A program made the position numbers and the translations under genes. Below the pieces are notes generated by a model. That model was not told the DNA's origin. It did no database searches and worked only from the letters and a program-made list of their open reading frames with translations. Below, one piece after another: positions 44,693 to 53,153 of a stretch of 64,000 bases of DNA. Each line of letters begins with the position of its first letter. Within the stretch, counting starts at the first letter, position 1. Source of the DNA: Wagnerdoeblera intermedia (lineage in GTDB: Bacteria > Pseudomonadota > Alphaproteobacteria > Rhodobacterales > Rhodobacteraceae); assembly GCF_042647465.1 (NCBI RefSeq), contig NZ_JBHRVN010000004.1; one strand, given 5' to 3'.

Positions 44693-46009
44693 TTACCAGC
44701 GACGCTCAAAGCGGCGGCGCAGCAGAATGGCGATGGCATTCATCACGATCAGGAACAGCAGCAGGACAATGATTGCGCCCGATGCGCGTTCCATAAAGGC
44801 GGGATCTGCCCGGGTCGTCCAGTTGTAAACCTGAACCGGCAGGGCAGAGGCGGGATCAAAGAACCCCTCCGGCGGGGCGGCGGGATAGTCGCGCACAAAG
44901 GCAACCATACCGATCAGCAGAAGCGGCGCGGTTTCGCCAAGCGCCTGGGCCAGACCGATGATGGTCCCGGTCAGAATGCCCGGCATCGCCAGCGGCAGAA
45001 CATGGTGAAAGATCGCCTGCATCTTGGACGCACCCACCCCGAGCGCCGCATCGCGGATTGAGGGGGGAACCGCCTTCAGCGCAGCGCGGGTTGAGATGAT
45101 GATGGTCGGCAGCGTCATCAGCGTCAGCACCAGACCGCCCACGATCGGGGCCGACTGCGGCATGCCGGCGAAATTGATAAAGATCGCCAGACCAAGAATC
45201 CCGAAGACGATCGAGGGCACCGCTGCGAGGTTGGAGATATTCACCTCGATCAGATCGGTCAGCCGGTTTTGCGGGGCAAATTCCTCGAGATAGATCGAAG
45301 CGGCCACGCCCAGCGGCACCGAAATGCACAGAACGATCAGCATCATATAGGCCGAGCCGAGGATCGCCACGCCCAGACCCGCCGCTTCGGGGCGAAGCTC
45401 TGAGGCATCGGGCGCGGTCAGGAAGGAGGGGTTGAAGCTCAGCTTCAGCATGCCTGCCTCACGCATCGCGGTGGCAAGGGTCAGCTGCTCCGGGCTGATA
45501 TTGCTGTCGAGCTTCGCGCTTTCCATCGTCACGCGGCCCTTCAGGAAACCGTCGATGCGGCCATTGGCAAGGGCATCAAAACTGAGCTGCTGCCCGATGA
45601 GGGAGGGATCTTCCAGCACCAGGCGGCGCAGCACGGCAGGGGCTTCCTGCGACAGCATCCCCGCGATGGCTTTGTCGTTCAGCCCGCTGGTGTCGAGGCC
45701 CTTTGCCGCCAGATCCTGCGCAAGCTCCCGGTCGAGAAGGCGCTTATAGGCGATGGTGGTGACCTTTTGCAGCGCCTCCGGATCGGTGCCTTTGGGGGCA
45801 ATAATGGCCGCATCAAGCGTCATATCCAGCGTGATGACGCCCTGACGGAAGGCCCCGAGGCCATTGCCCAGCACCGAGGACAGCAGGAAGATCAGCGCGG
45901 CCACTGCCAGACCCACAGCGCCCAGGCCCATCAGGCGAAAGCGGCGCTCTGAGCGGCGACGGGCTTTGCTGCGCGGATCTGCGACGTAAAGCGAGGACGG
46001 GGTGCTCAT
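44693..46009 (-). CDS. pstA: Phosphate ABC transporter permease PstA, long form
   Basis: A 438-residue permease; the usual length is about 290. The extra N-terminal part (a helix at about 25-50 and a periplasmic domain to about 190) matches the DUF3333 extension found in alphaproteobacterial PstA. The permease core starts near LGSAYMMLIVLCISVPLGVAA. The EAA-type loop DAALGVGASKMQAIFHHVLP contacts PstB. The ATG overlaps the pstC stop by 4 bp. Confidence 0.95.
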   Translation of the reverse strand: MSTPSSLYVADPRSKARRRSERRFRLMGLGAVGLAVAALIFLLSSVLGNGLGAFRQGVITLDMTLDAAIIAPKGTDPEALQKVTTIAYKRLLDRELAQDLAAKGLDTSGLNDKAIAGMLSQEAPAVLRRLVLEDPSLIGQQLSFDALANGRIDGFLKGRVTMESAKLDSNISPEQLTLATAMREAGMLKLSFNPSFLTAPDASELRPEAAGLGVAILGSAYMMLIVLCISVPLGVAASIYLEEFAPQNRLTDLIEVNISNLAAVPSIVFGILGLAIFINFAGMPQSAPIVGGLVLTLMTLPTIIISTRAALKAVPPSIRDAALGVGASKMQAIFHHVLPLAMPGILTGTIIGLAQALGETAPLLLIGMVAFVRDYPAAPPEGFFDPASALPVQVYNWTTRADPAFMERASGAIIVLLLFLIVMNAIAILLRRRFERRW

Positions 46010-47367
46010 TCGTATTGCTCCCGGTATTTGCGCACGATCACCAGCGCCAGGATGTTCAGTCCAAGGGTGAAGATGAAAAGCGTGAGGCCAAGGGCAAAGG
46101 CCACCAGCGTCTCGGGGCTGGCAAATTCGGTGTCGCCAGTCAGCTGGCTCACGATCTTCACGGTGATGGTCGTCATCGCCTCAAAGGGGTTGAGGTCGAG
46201 TTTTGCGGCTGCACCCGCCCCCATGACCACGATCATCGTCTCCCCAATCGCGCGGCTGGCCGCCAGCAGAACGGCCCCCACCACGCCGGGAAGGGCTGCG
46301 GGCAGAACGACCTGACGGATGGTTTCGCTTTGCGTGGCGCCAAGGCCGTAAGAGCCGTCGCGCATCGCTTGGGGGACCGCGTTGATGATGTCATCCGAGA
46401 GCGAAGAGACAAAAGGGATCAGCATGATGCCCATCACCAGACCTGCCGTCAGCACCGAGGAGGAACTGTCGCCAAGGCCCATGGGCTGCGCCAGGTAATC
46501 GCGCAGCAGCGGCCCCACGGTGATCAGCGCAAAAAGCCCGTAAACGATGGTCGGAATACCGGCCAGGATCTCAATCAACGGCTTGGCCAATGCGCGCATG
46601 CGGGGCCCCGCATATTCCGAGAGGTAAATCGCCGCCATCAGCCCGACCGGCACCGCGAACAAAAGCGCGATGAAAGAGATGTAAAGCGTGCCCCACAGAA
46701 GCGGCCAGAGACCCAGTTGCGAGCCACCGCCAAAGCGCGGCGACCAGGTCAGGCTGAGGAAGAAGTCCCGCGCCTCATAGACCTGGAAAAAATGCACCGT
46801 CTCAAAGATCAGCGAGGCGACGATGGCAAAGGTGGTCAGAATGGCGATGAGCGAGGCCCCCATCAGCATCGCCAGAATAAACTGCTCCACCAGATTGCGC
46901 GCGCGGGCTTCGGGGCGGATGCGTAAGAACGCCCAGACAGCCCCCCCGAGGGAGAGCGCGAGCGCCGCGAGGCTCAGCATCTGGCGGGAACTTTCCGCGC
47001 CTGCCCGCAGCGCCTCGGCCGCAGCCAGCACAGAGGGCAGGGTGGCAGCAGCAGCGGGCAGCCCGCCCGCGATCCGCCGCGCTTCATCAAGCAGCAGTGC
47101 AACGCCCGATCCGGCCGGAATATCCGAGGCCGGGATCATGCCGGCAGCCCGGCCTTCGAGGAAGACCGGCTGCAGCAGGAGCCAGACTGCGACCAGCAAA
47201 AGCGCAGGTACGGTGGCAAAGAGAAAAACCGACTGGCCATAGGCCATGGGCAGCGAATGCAGCTTTTGCCCCGAGCTTTGCGCACCGAGCAGCGCCCGGC
47301 GGCGGCCCAGCACCAGCCCGGCGATCCCGGTGCAAAGGATGATGAGGATCAGAAGGCCAGGGGACAT
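46006..47367 (-). CDS. pstC: Phosphate ABC transporter permease PstC, long form
   Basis: A 453-residue permease, longer than the usual 310-330. The added N-terminal region holds helices and a periplasmic segment (about 75-130). The transport core shows PVGLMAAIYLSEYAGPRMRA and the coupling loop DGSYGLGATQSETIRQVVLPAA. It pairs with PstA to form the phosphate channel. It is the first gene after pstS, separated from it by a stem-loop. Confidence 0.95.
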   Translation of the reverse strand: MSPGLLILIILCTGIAGLVLGRRRALLGAQSSGQKLHSLPMAYGQSVFLFATVPALLLVAVWLLLQPVFLEGRAAGMIPASDIPAGSGVALLLDEARRIAGGLPAAAATLPSVLAAAEALRAGAESSRQMLSLAALALSLGGAVWAFLRIRPEARARNLVEQFILAMLMGASLIAILTTFAIVASLIFETVHFFQVYEARDFFLSLTWSPRFGGGSQLGLWPLLWGTLYISFIALLFAVPVGLMAAIYLSEYAGPRMRALAKPLIEILAGIPTIVYGLFALITVGPLLRDYLAQPMGLGDSSSSVLTAGLVMGIMLIPFVSSLSDDIINAVPQAMRDGSYGLGATQSETIRQVVLPAALPGVVGAVLLAASRAIGETMIVVMGAGAAAKLDLNPFEAMTTITVKIVSQLTGDTEFASPETLVAFALGLTLFIFTLGLNILALVIVRKYREQYE

Positions 47368-47388
47368 AGGTCTCTCCGCGCGAAAGGC

Positions 47389-47414
47389 GGGCAGCGCGAG
47401 ATTTCGCGCTGCCC
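47389..47414 (-). terminator. Stem-loop between pstS and pstC
   Basis: A perfect 11-bp stem GGGCAGCGCGA / TCGCGCTGCCC with a GATT loop, 11 bp after the pstS stop. Such structures often protect the mRNA of the highly expressed binding protein, or end part of the transcripts, so that pstS exceeds pstCAB. The T run is short (none to three bases). Confidence 0.65.
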
Positions 47415-47425
47415 TTTGGGTCAGA

Positions 47426-48445
47426 TTATTTTTTCAGGATGTCCTGAGCGGCCACAGCCGCCTGGGTGGCCGCCAGCTCGGGGTCAGAGACGAGGCCGTA
47501 TTGTGCCAGCGGGCCATCGGGGCCTGCCATATCGTCCGAGACAAAGAATTCGACGAATTCCTGCAGACCCGGGATCACGCCGATATGGGCTTTCTTCACA
47601 TAGAAGAAGAGCGGACGCGAAACCGGATAGCTGCCATCGGCGATGGTCTCGGTCGACGGGGTCACGCCGTCGATGGTGGCGACGCGCAGCTTGTCGGTGT
47701 TGTTTTCATAAAACGACAGACCAAAGATGCCGATGCCGTTTTTATTGGCCGCAACGCGGGCCAGGGTCTCGGTGTAATCGCCGTCGATATCGACCGAGAC
47801 GCCATCGGTGCGCAGCAGGGTGCAGGCTTTGCCATCGCCCTTGGCTGCCTTGAACAGATCTTCCGCGCCGGTGGCTTTGCAGCCGGCGTGCAGCACTTTT
47901 TCCTCGAAGACTTCGCGGGTGCCGTGTTTGGTGCCCGGAACGAAGGCCAGGATCGGCTGGTCGGGCAGGCTTGCGTCAACCTCTTTCCAGGTCTTGCGGG
48001 TGTTCGGCACCAGCTTGCCGTCGACGACCACTTCCGCAGCCAAGGCGTTGAACCACTGCGAGGGCGTGAAGGCGAATTCCGCGCCATTGATGTCCGAGGC
48101 AAAGACGATGCCGTCATAGCCGATGCGGACTTCCATCACCTCAGTCACGCCATTGGCGGCGCAATCAGCCAGTTCCTTGTCGCGGATCGGGCGCGAGGCA
48201 TTGGCGATATCGGCGGTGGTCGGGCCGGTGCCTTCGCAGAAACGCTTGATGCCGCCGCCGGTGCCGCCTGATTCGACGACCGGGGTCGCAAAGTCGAAGT
48301 TCTCACCAAAGGCTTCCGCCACGATGGTGGCATAGGGCAGCACCGTCGAGGAGCCTGCGGCCTGAATGTTGTCACGGGCAAATGCAGCCGAAGCCGCCAC
48401 GGCGGAAATCGCAAAAGCGGAAACAGAGATCTTCAGAAAGGACAT
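47426..48445 (-). CDS. pstS: Periplasmic phosphate-binding protein PstS
   Basis: A 339-residue binding protein for inorganic phosphate. Signal peptide about residues 1-23 (ending AAFA), then RDNIQAAGSSTVLPYATIVAEAFG, the binding-loop pattern of PstS. SGGTGGGIKRFCEG and ANASRPI follow. I chose the ATG at 48445, preceded by GGAG and followed by the signal peptide; the frame runs on to 48637 through the promoter region. It heads the pstSCAB-phoU-phoB operon behind a tandem Pho box. Confidence 0.96.
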   Translation of the reverse strand: MSFLKISVSAFAISAVAASAAFARDNIQAAGSSTVLPYATIVAEAFGENFDFATPVVESGGTGGGIKRFCEGTGPTTADIANASRPIRDKELADCAANGVTEVMEVRIGYDGIVFASDINGAEFAFTPSQWFNALAAEVVVDGKLVPNTRKTWKEVDASLPDQPILAFVPGTKHGTREVFEEKVLHAGCKATGAEDLFKAAKGDGKACTLLRTDGVSVDIDGDYTETLARVAANKNGIGIFGLSFYENNTDKLRVATIDGVTPSTETIADGSYPVSRPLFFYVKKAHIGVIPGLQEFVEFFVSDDMAGPDGPLAQYGLVSDPELAATQAAVAAQDILKK

Positions 48446-48508
48446 GGATCGCTCCTTCAGGGTCCGGGCCGGGTCTCGGCCTCTCGGGGACTGTCCTAAT
48501 GCGGTTCT

Positions 48509-48548
48509 GTGACGCTTCTGCTGCAGCTTTGTAACAGCTCCATGACAA
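48509..48548 (-). promoter_or_regulatory. Tandem Pho box upstream of pstS
   Basis: On the minus strand: TTGTCAT-GGAG-CTGTTAC, then AAAG, CTGCAGC, AGAA, GCGTCAC. These are four 7-mers at an exact 11-bp period. The first pair (48531-48548) matches the Pho box rule of two CTGTCAT-like units with a 4-bp spacer well; the second pair is weaker. The site lies about 64-103 bp before the pstS start. Confidence 0.82.
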
Positions 48549-48676
48549 TGCGACGGTTTTGCAAATTTCGGAAAATTCGTCGCGGTCCGGCTCCGGCAGG
48601 CGCGAAGCCGCCCCGCGGTTCTGGACAAACGGCGCACCTGCCGCTAGCACGAGCCGACACTTCTGGAGAGGTTCCG

Positions 48677-49747
48677 ATGATCCCGCTTGATACGCTGCGC
48701 GCCCGTTATCTGGAGGGTATCCGTGCGGCCGCCGATGAGGCTGCGCTGGAAGAGCTGCGCCTTGCTGCCCTGGGTAAGAAGGGCGAAGTGGCCCTTCTGA
48801 TGCGCGAACTGGGCAAAATGAGCCCCGAAGAGCGCCAGACCATCGGCAAATCGCTCAATGAGCTGAAAGACGAAATCGACGCTCTGCTGCGCGCGCGCAA
48901 AGCCGCTTTCGCCGATGCGGCCCTCGATGAGCGGCTGAAAGCCGAATGGCTCGACGTCACCCTGCCGGGCCGTCCGCGCCGCATGGGCACCATCCATCCG
49001 GTCAGCCAGGTGATGGAAGAATGCTCGGCCATCTTCGCCGATATGGGCTTCCGCGTGGCCGAAGGTCCGCAGATTGAGACCGACTGGTATAACTTTGATG
49101 CGCTGAACATCGCGCCCGAGCATCCCGCGCGCCAGGAGCATGACACCTTCTTCATGCACCGCGCCGAGGGCGATGCCCGTCCGCCGCATGTGCTGCGCAC
49201 CCATACCTCGCCGGTGCAGATCCGCGCCATGCTCGACCAGGGCGCGCCGATCCGCGTGATCGCGCCGGGTCGCGTTTACCGCATGGATATGGACCAGACC
49301 CATACCCCGATGTTCCACCAGATTGAGGGCATGGCGATCGACCGTGACATCTCGATGGCGAACCTGAAGTGGGTGCTCGAGGAATTCTTCTCGGCCTATT
49401 TCGGCACCAAGGTGAAGACCCGTTTCCGCGCCTCGCATTTCCCCTTCACCGAGCCTTCGGCGGAAGTCGACATCCAGTGCTCCTGGGTCGGCGGTCAGCT
49501 GAAAGTGGGTGAGGGTGATGGCTGGCTGGAAGTTCTCGGCTCAGGCATGATGCACCCGAAAGTTCTGCAGGCGGGCGGGATCGATCCCAACGAATGGCAG
49601 GGCTTTGCCTTCGGGATGGGCATCGACCGGATGGCCATGCTGAAATATGGCATCCCGGATCTGCGCGCCTTCTTTGAAAGCGATCTGCGCTGGCTGCGCC
49701 ACTATGGCTTCGGCGCCCTGGACGCGCCGAGCATTCACGCAGGCTGA
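48677..49747 (+). CDS. pheS: Phenylalanyl-tRNA synthetase alpha subunit PheS
   Basis: A 356-residue class II synthetase subunit that charges tRNA-Phe. N-terminal coiled-coil (about 1-95) with LGKKGEVALLMRELG. Class II motifs are HPVSQVMEECSAIFADMGF, then RTHTSPVQIRAML and VYRMDMDQTHTPMFHQIEG. Motif 3 is GFAFGMGIDRMAMLKYGIPDLR. I chose the ATG at 48677 (GGAGAGG upstream); the frame to 48509 runs into the Pho box region. The beta subunit gene pheT does not follow: a terminator and opposite-strand genes come next. Confidence 0.97.
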   Translation: MIPLDTLRARYLEGIRAAADEAALEELRLAALGKKGEVALLMRELGKMSPEERQTIGKSLNELKDEIDALLRARKAAFADAALDERLKAEWLDVTLPGRPRRMGTIHPVSQVMEECSAIFADMGFRVAEGPQIETDWYNFDALNIAPEHPARQEHDTFFMHRAEGDARPPHVLRTHTSPVQIRAMLDQGAPIRVIAPGRVYRMDMDQTHTPMFHQIEGMAIDRDISMANLKWVLEEFFSAYFGTKVKTRFRASHFPFTEPSAEVDIQCSWVGGQLKVGEGDGWLEVLGSGMMHPKVLQAGGIDPNEWQGFAFGMGIDRMAMLKYGIPDLRAFFESDLRWLRHYGFGALDAPSIHAG

Positions 49748-49769
49748 TCCCCTTCGCCGGACGAACAGG

Positions 49770-49808
49770 ACGGCCCTGCCAGAGATGGCGGGGCCGTTTT
49801 CGTTTTCG
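49770..49808 (+). terminator. Intrinsic terminator after pheS
   Basis: An 11-bp stem (ACGGCCCTGCC / GGCGGGGCCGT, one wobble pair) with an AGAGAT loop, followed by TTTTCGTTTTC, 23 bp after the stop. It closes the pheS transcript without pheT. Confidence 0.88.
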
Positions 49809-49960
49809 GCCGCTGCTGTCGGGCGCATGACAGGGGGCAGGCATTTCATATGAGAGGTGAAGTGCAGCCTCCCGGGCAGGGCTGCGATATTCCGGGCCCT
49901 GGCTAAAGTCGCTCAGGCCAGAACACTTCAGCTCAAAAGCCGTGCGTCGCGATCGGATCC

Positions 49961-50965
49961 TCAGTCCGATGGCGGCGTCTTTGGGCCCGCAACCTCACTC
50001 GCAGGGTCGGCAGCGCGGGCGGTGCGGCCTCCGCCCGCCCTTTTGGCGTGATAAAGCGCCTCATCCACCACGGCCAGAACCCCTGCGGCGGTAGCGCCGG
50101 GCGGGGCGATCACAAAGCCGATGCTTGCCGAGGCGGTCAGCAGGCGGTCCTGCCAGCGCAGCGGACGGGTCAGCCGGCTGAGCAGGCGATCTGCAAGGCG
50201 CGAAAGGGCGGCACTGTCGCTCAGCCCCGGCAGCAGAAGCAGAAATTCGTCGCCACCGATCCGGGCGGATAAATCGCTGTCGCGGGCTTCGCCCTGTAAA
50301 ATCTGCCCCACATGCCGCAACAGAGCGTCCCCGGCCGCATGTCCGAAGCTGTCGTTGATCTTTTTGAAGTGATCGAGATCGAGGTGAAGGACGCCGAAGG
50401 GTGCCGCACCCCCCAGAAGCGCCTCCAGCATGTCATCGGCGGCGCGGCGATTGCCAAGCCCGGTCAGCGCGTCGCTGTGCGCCTGGCTTTCCGCGGCTCT
50501 GCGTGCGCGCTGAAGGCGGCGGGTCAGTCCGGTCAGCTCAGCGGTGACGAGGCTGTTGGCTTCGATCAGAAACAGCAGCTCCATCGCAGGATCTGTCGGC
50601 GCGAAGTCCGCGACCGTGAGGTCATGACGCCGGACAGCCTGGGGCAGGTCGATGCCGAGGGCGAAATTGACCAGCGCCCCGCCATCGGCCAGCGGGACCG
50701 CCAGCGCGCGCAGCGTCGCTTCAGGCCGGTCGCGGCTGTGCAGACGCAGTCCGCGCGGGCCGCAGTCGCGCAGTCCGGCGAGTGTCGTGATCTGCTGCGG
50801 ATGGCTGATCCGGATCAGGTCGAAAAACTCTGCCCCCTCCGTCAGCGCGGGCAGCAGTCGCGGTATGGCCGGGCCAGGAAATCGCACCCGCCCCCGGCGG
50901 TCTAGGGTCAGCGCCATCGGCATCAGCCGCCCGAGCATCTCAGGCAGGATCTGAATCGCTGCCAC
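49961..50965 (-). CDS. HNOBA-GGDEF diguanylate cyclase
   Basis: A 334-residue c-di-GMP synthase. The N-terminal domain (about 8-140) fits the HNOBA (H-NOX-associated) pattern: MALTLDRRGRVRFPGPAIPRLLP, then FFDLIRISHP, and the closing HDLTVADFAPTDPAMELLFLIEAN. A short coiled-coil leads to the GGDEF domain (about 165-315) with DALTGLGNRRAADD, LDLDHFKKINDSFGHAAGD and an intact IGGDEF. The inhibitory site RxxD (RDSD) is present five residues before it. It lies 30 bp after the H-NOX-like gene in the same direction; in known systems HNOBA domains take the signal from H-NOX. It therefore most likely makes c-di-GMP under control of that protein. Confidence 0.9.
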   Translation of the reverse strand: MAAIQILPEMLGRLMPMALTLDRRGRVRFPGPAIPRLLPALTEGAEFFDLIRISHPQQITTLAGLRDCGPRGLRLHSRDRPEATLRALAVPLADGGALVNFALGIDLPQAVRRHDLTVADFAPTDPAMELLFLIEANSLVTAELTGLTRRLQRARRAAESQAHSDALTGLGNRRAADDMLEALLGGAAPFGVLHLDLDHFKKINDSFGHAAGDALLRHVGQILQGEARDSDLSARIGGDEFLLLLPGLSDSAALSRLADRLLSRLTRPLRWQDRLLTASASIGFVIAPPGATAAGVLAVVDEALYHAKRAGGGRTARAADPASEVAGPKTPPSD

Positions 50966-50995
50966 CGGGACATCAGGGGGGGCGTGTTATCCGGT

Positions 50996-51586
50996 TCAAA
51001 GCCGCTCTCCGGCCAGATCGAAGCGCTGTCCGTTGGTGAAGTTGTCCAGATGCAGCTGCACCCGGATCTCACCCCTGCCGGAGGCGGCGGGGACTGCCTC
51101 GCTCAGGATCAGGGCGCCGTAGTCATCCGCCATGACGTCGATCACCCCCTTCAGAATCGGCGTGAAGGCGAAGGGCTCTGCGCAGCGCAGCACAAAAGTC
51201 GCCTCTCTCCCCTCTGACAGGCGGACATCGGGAAGGCGGATCAGCGGAAAAGCAAGGCGCGCGCGGTCCGGCAGCTCTTCAAGTGACCACAGAAAGTCGG
51301 TGAAACTGCGGCCGCCGAACCGCAGCAGCCGCCGCAGCGGCAGACCCGTCTGTGAGGTGACAAGCCATTGTCCGAAATCCTCAAGGATTGCGGCCTCAGG
51401 CCGGTTCAGCCGCTCAGAAGCGGCGGTGAGAATCGCGTAGCTGAGGGCATCTTCATAGGGCAGGAGTGCCTCAAATGGTTCCGGCCCGAGCGCGCAGTCC
51501 CCCGCCACCTGCTGCCAGAGGCTGTCACTGTGCATATCGCGCAGAAAGCTGCGCAGGGCGCGATTGACGAGGCCAAGCATATCCAT
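50996..51586 (-). CDS. H-NOX-fold protein lacking heme ligand and YxSxR motif
   Basis: A 196-residue protein. MDMLGLVNRALRSFLRDM, LSYAILTAASERLNRPEAAIL, EDFGQWLV and RSFTDFLWSLEELPDRARLAFP follow the H-NOX (heme nitric oxide/oxygen binding) pattern through the domain. The heme-ligand His should be in the LxxLH position; here that residue is Pro106, and there is no His at all between residues 20 and 178. The propionate-binding YxSxR reads C-A-E-P-F (135-139), with all three key residues changed. Usual heme binding is therefore not expected. It sits 30 bp before an HNOBA-GGDEF cyclase, so a sensor role in c-di-GMP control with another ligand is a reasonable inference. Confidence 0.82.
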   Translation of the reverse strand: MDMLGLVNRALRSFLRDMHSDSLWQQVAGDCALGPEPFEALLPYEDALSYAILTAASERLNRPEAAILEDFGQWLVTSQTGLPLRRLLRFGGRSFTDFLWSLEELPDRARLAFPLIRLPDVRLSEGREATFVLRCAEPFAFTPILKGVIDVMADDYGALILSEAVPAASGRGEIRVQLHLDNFTNGQRFDLAGERL

Positions 51587-51651
51587 CCTTCAGATCCGAG
51601 CCGCCTATGTCAGTCTGCGCCGCATCCGTTAAGAAAGCGCGAAGAGGCCCG

Positions 51652-53004
51652 TCAGGCCGCAAGCTGACGGGCAAGACAGACCTGATTGCGGCCCTGGCGT
51701 TTCGCGCTCAGCAAAGCCTCGTCCGCCCTTTTGAGCATCTCATCGGCCAGACAGGCGGCACCGCGGCTCAGCGCCAGGCCGATGGAGGCGGTGACGGGAA
51801 GCGAGCGGCGCTCTGCGGGCAGGGGGATCGGCCGCAGGGCAAGGGCGCAGCGCAGATGGTCCGCCAGAGCCAGCGGATCGCGGCCCGCGCCAAGCTTTGC
51901 GGCGATCAGAAATTCCTCGCCGCCATAGCGCGCGATCAGGTCATCCGGCTCAAGGCCGCTGCGCAGGCGGCGGGCCACTTCGGTCAGCACATCATCGCCT
52001 GCGGCATGGCCAAAAGTGTCATTCACCTGTTTGAAATGGTCGAGATCCAGCAGCATCACCGCGCAGTCCGTGCCCCCCGGCCCGGTCTCTCTCAGCATGC
52101 GCGACAGCGCTGGCAGGGCGTGGCGCCGGTTGCTGAGGCCGGTGAGCGGATCGGTTAGGGCAAGGCGCAGCCCGTCGTGCAAAAGGCGCATCCGCGTTTC
52201 ATTGCGCAGCCGCCGCCCGATCAGCCGGCGCAGCCGGGTTGCTGCTTCCAGAGGGGTGACCACCGCGGGCAGCACCGCATCCGCCCCAAGATCAAGCGCC
52301 GCCGCATCCTGCGCCGCCGTGCCTGAGGGGCTGATCCGGACCAGGGGCGCAGCCGCCGGCCCGCGCCGGGCGAGAAGATCAGCCAGAAGGCCCGGGGCCT
52401 CCTCCGCGCCGGGGGCGGCGCAGAGGAGGAGGGCGTCGGGGGAAAGATCCTCCCGCTCAAGGAGACTTCGGCGCGAGAGTGGCGTCAGGCGATGCGGCGC
52501 AAGAAAGGGTCGCAGGCTGCGGCACCAGGATTCTGCCCGGGCTTCGGGGCCCACAACAGCGATGAGAGAGGGACGCTCAAGGCCCGGCGGAGCCTCGCAA
52601 AAGCCGTCCGGCATCTCGTCATAAAGCGCGCGCGGGCCGCTGCTCTGGCGCAGAAAGCTGCGGATCTGTGCCAGCTGAAAATGGGCAGATGCATCCTCGG
52701 GCAGCACCTCGCTGGCCCCCGCCAGCAGCACCCTGACCCGGGCCTCCCCCTCTCCCTGTTGCAGCAGCGCGAGGATCGGCAGGCCAGGTTGCCCGGCCCT
52801 TCGGCGCAGAAGATCGCAGGCCGAGGGCCCCGTGATCAACCCGCCGCTGAGGAGAACCAGATCGGCCGGGGGGCCGCGCAGAAGTGCCAGCCCTTCCGCC
52901 AGACCGCAGGCGGAGCGCACCTCATAACAGGCGGCCTGAAGTCCCGCCTGAAGCCGGATCCGGCGCGGTGCCACCTCATCTATGATCAGCACGCGGCGCA
53001 GCAT
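51652..53004 (-). CDS. PleD-like diguanylate cyclase with two phosphorylation-dead receivers
   Basis: A 450-residue protein arranged as receiver (1-120), receiver (145-265), GGDEF (280-445), the PleD order. In receiver 1 the phospho-acceptor is Ser53 (DLVLLSGG) and the acidic pair is reduced to IIDE. In receiver 2 the acceptor position is Cys195 (DALLLCAAP) and the acidic pair is gone. The cyclase looks active: LTDPLTGLSNRR, LDLDHFKQVNDTFGHAAGDD and YGGEEF (360-365). The inhibitory site RxxD is ExxD (Glu352), so product inhibition is probably lost. Output control must therefore differ from PleD. It is 65 bp before the H-NOX-like gene on the same strand and may be in one operon with it. Confidence 0.9.
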   Translation of the reverse strand: MLRRVLIIDEVAPRRIRLQAGLQAACYEVRSACGLAEGLALLRGPPADLVLLSGGLITGPSACDLLRRRAGQPGLPILALLQQGEGEARVRVLLAGASEVLPEDASAHFQLAQIRSFLRQSSGPRALYDEMPDGFCEAPPGLERPSLIAVVGPEARAESWCRSLRPFLAPHRLTPLSRRSLLEREDLSPDALLLCAAPGAEEAPGLLADLLARRGPAAAPLVRISPSGTAAQDAAALDLGADAVLPAVVTPLEAATRLRRLIGRRLRNETRMRLLHDGLRLALTDPLTGLSNRRHALPALSRMLRETGPGGTDCAVMLLDLDHFKQVNDTFGHAAGDDVLTEVARRLRSGLEPDDLIARYGGEEFLIAAKLGAGRDPLALADHLRCALALRPIPLPAERRSLPVTASIGLALSRGAACLADEMLKRADEALLSAKRQGRNQVCLARQLAA

Positions 53005-53153
53005 CCGGGTCAGTTTCCTCCGCTCAGGGCCCCGGAGCCTTGCCTTGGCTCCGCCTTTGGGTCACCTTGCCGCCGATTGGTTAACAATTCGTTGCGCGGA
53101 GCCGGAGCGCCCGCAGGGCCGGGGCGGCCGATGTGCGGCGACAGGGGTTTTAG

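Noticed and set aside
49961..53004. A full heme-based nitric oxide sensing system
   Set aside because: The H-NOX-like protein lacks the His ligand and YxSxR, so direct nitric oxide sensing by heme is not supported.
53084..53097. CtrA-like half-site TTGGTTAACAA upstream of the PleD-like gene
   Set aside because: One near match to a short half-site is expected by chance; no second half-site at the right distance.
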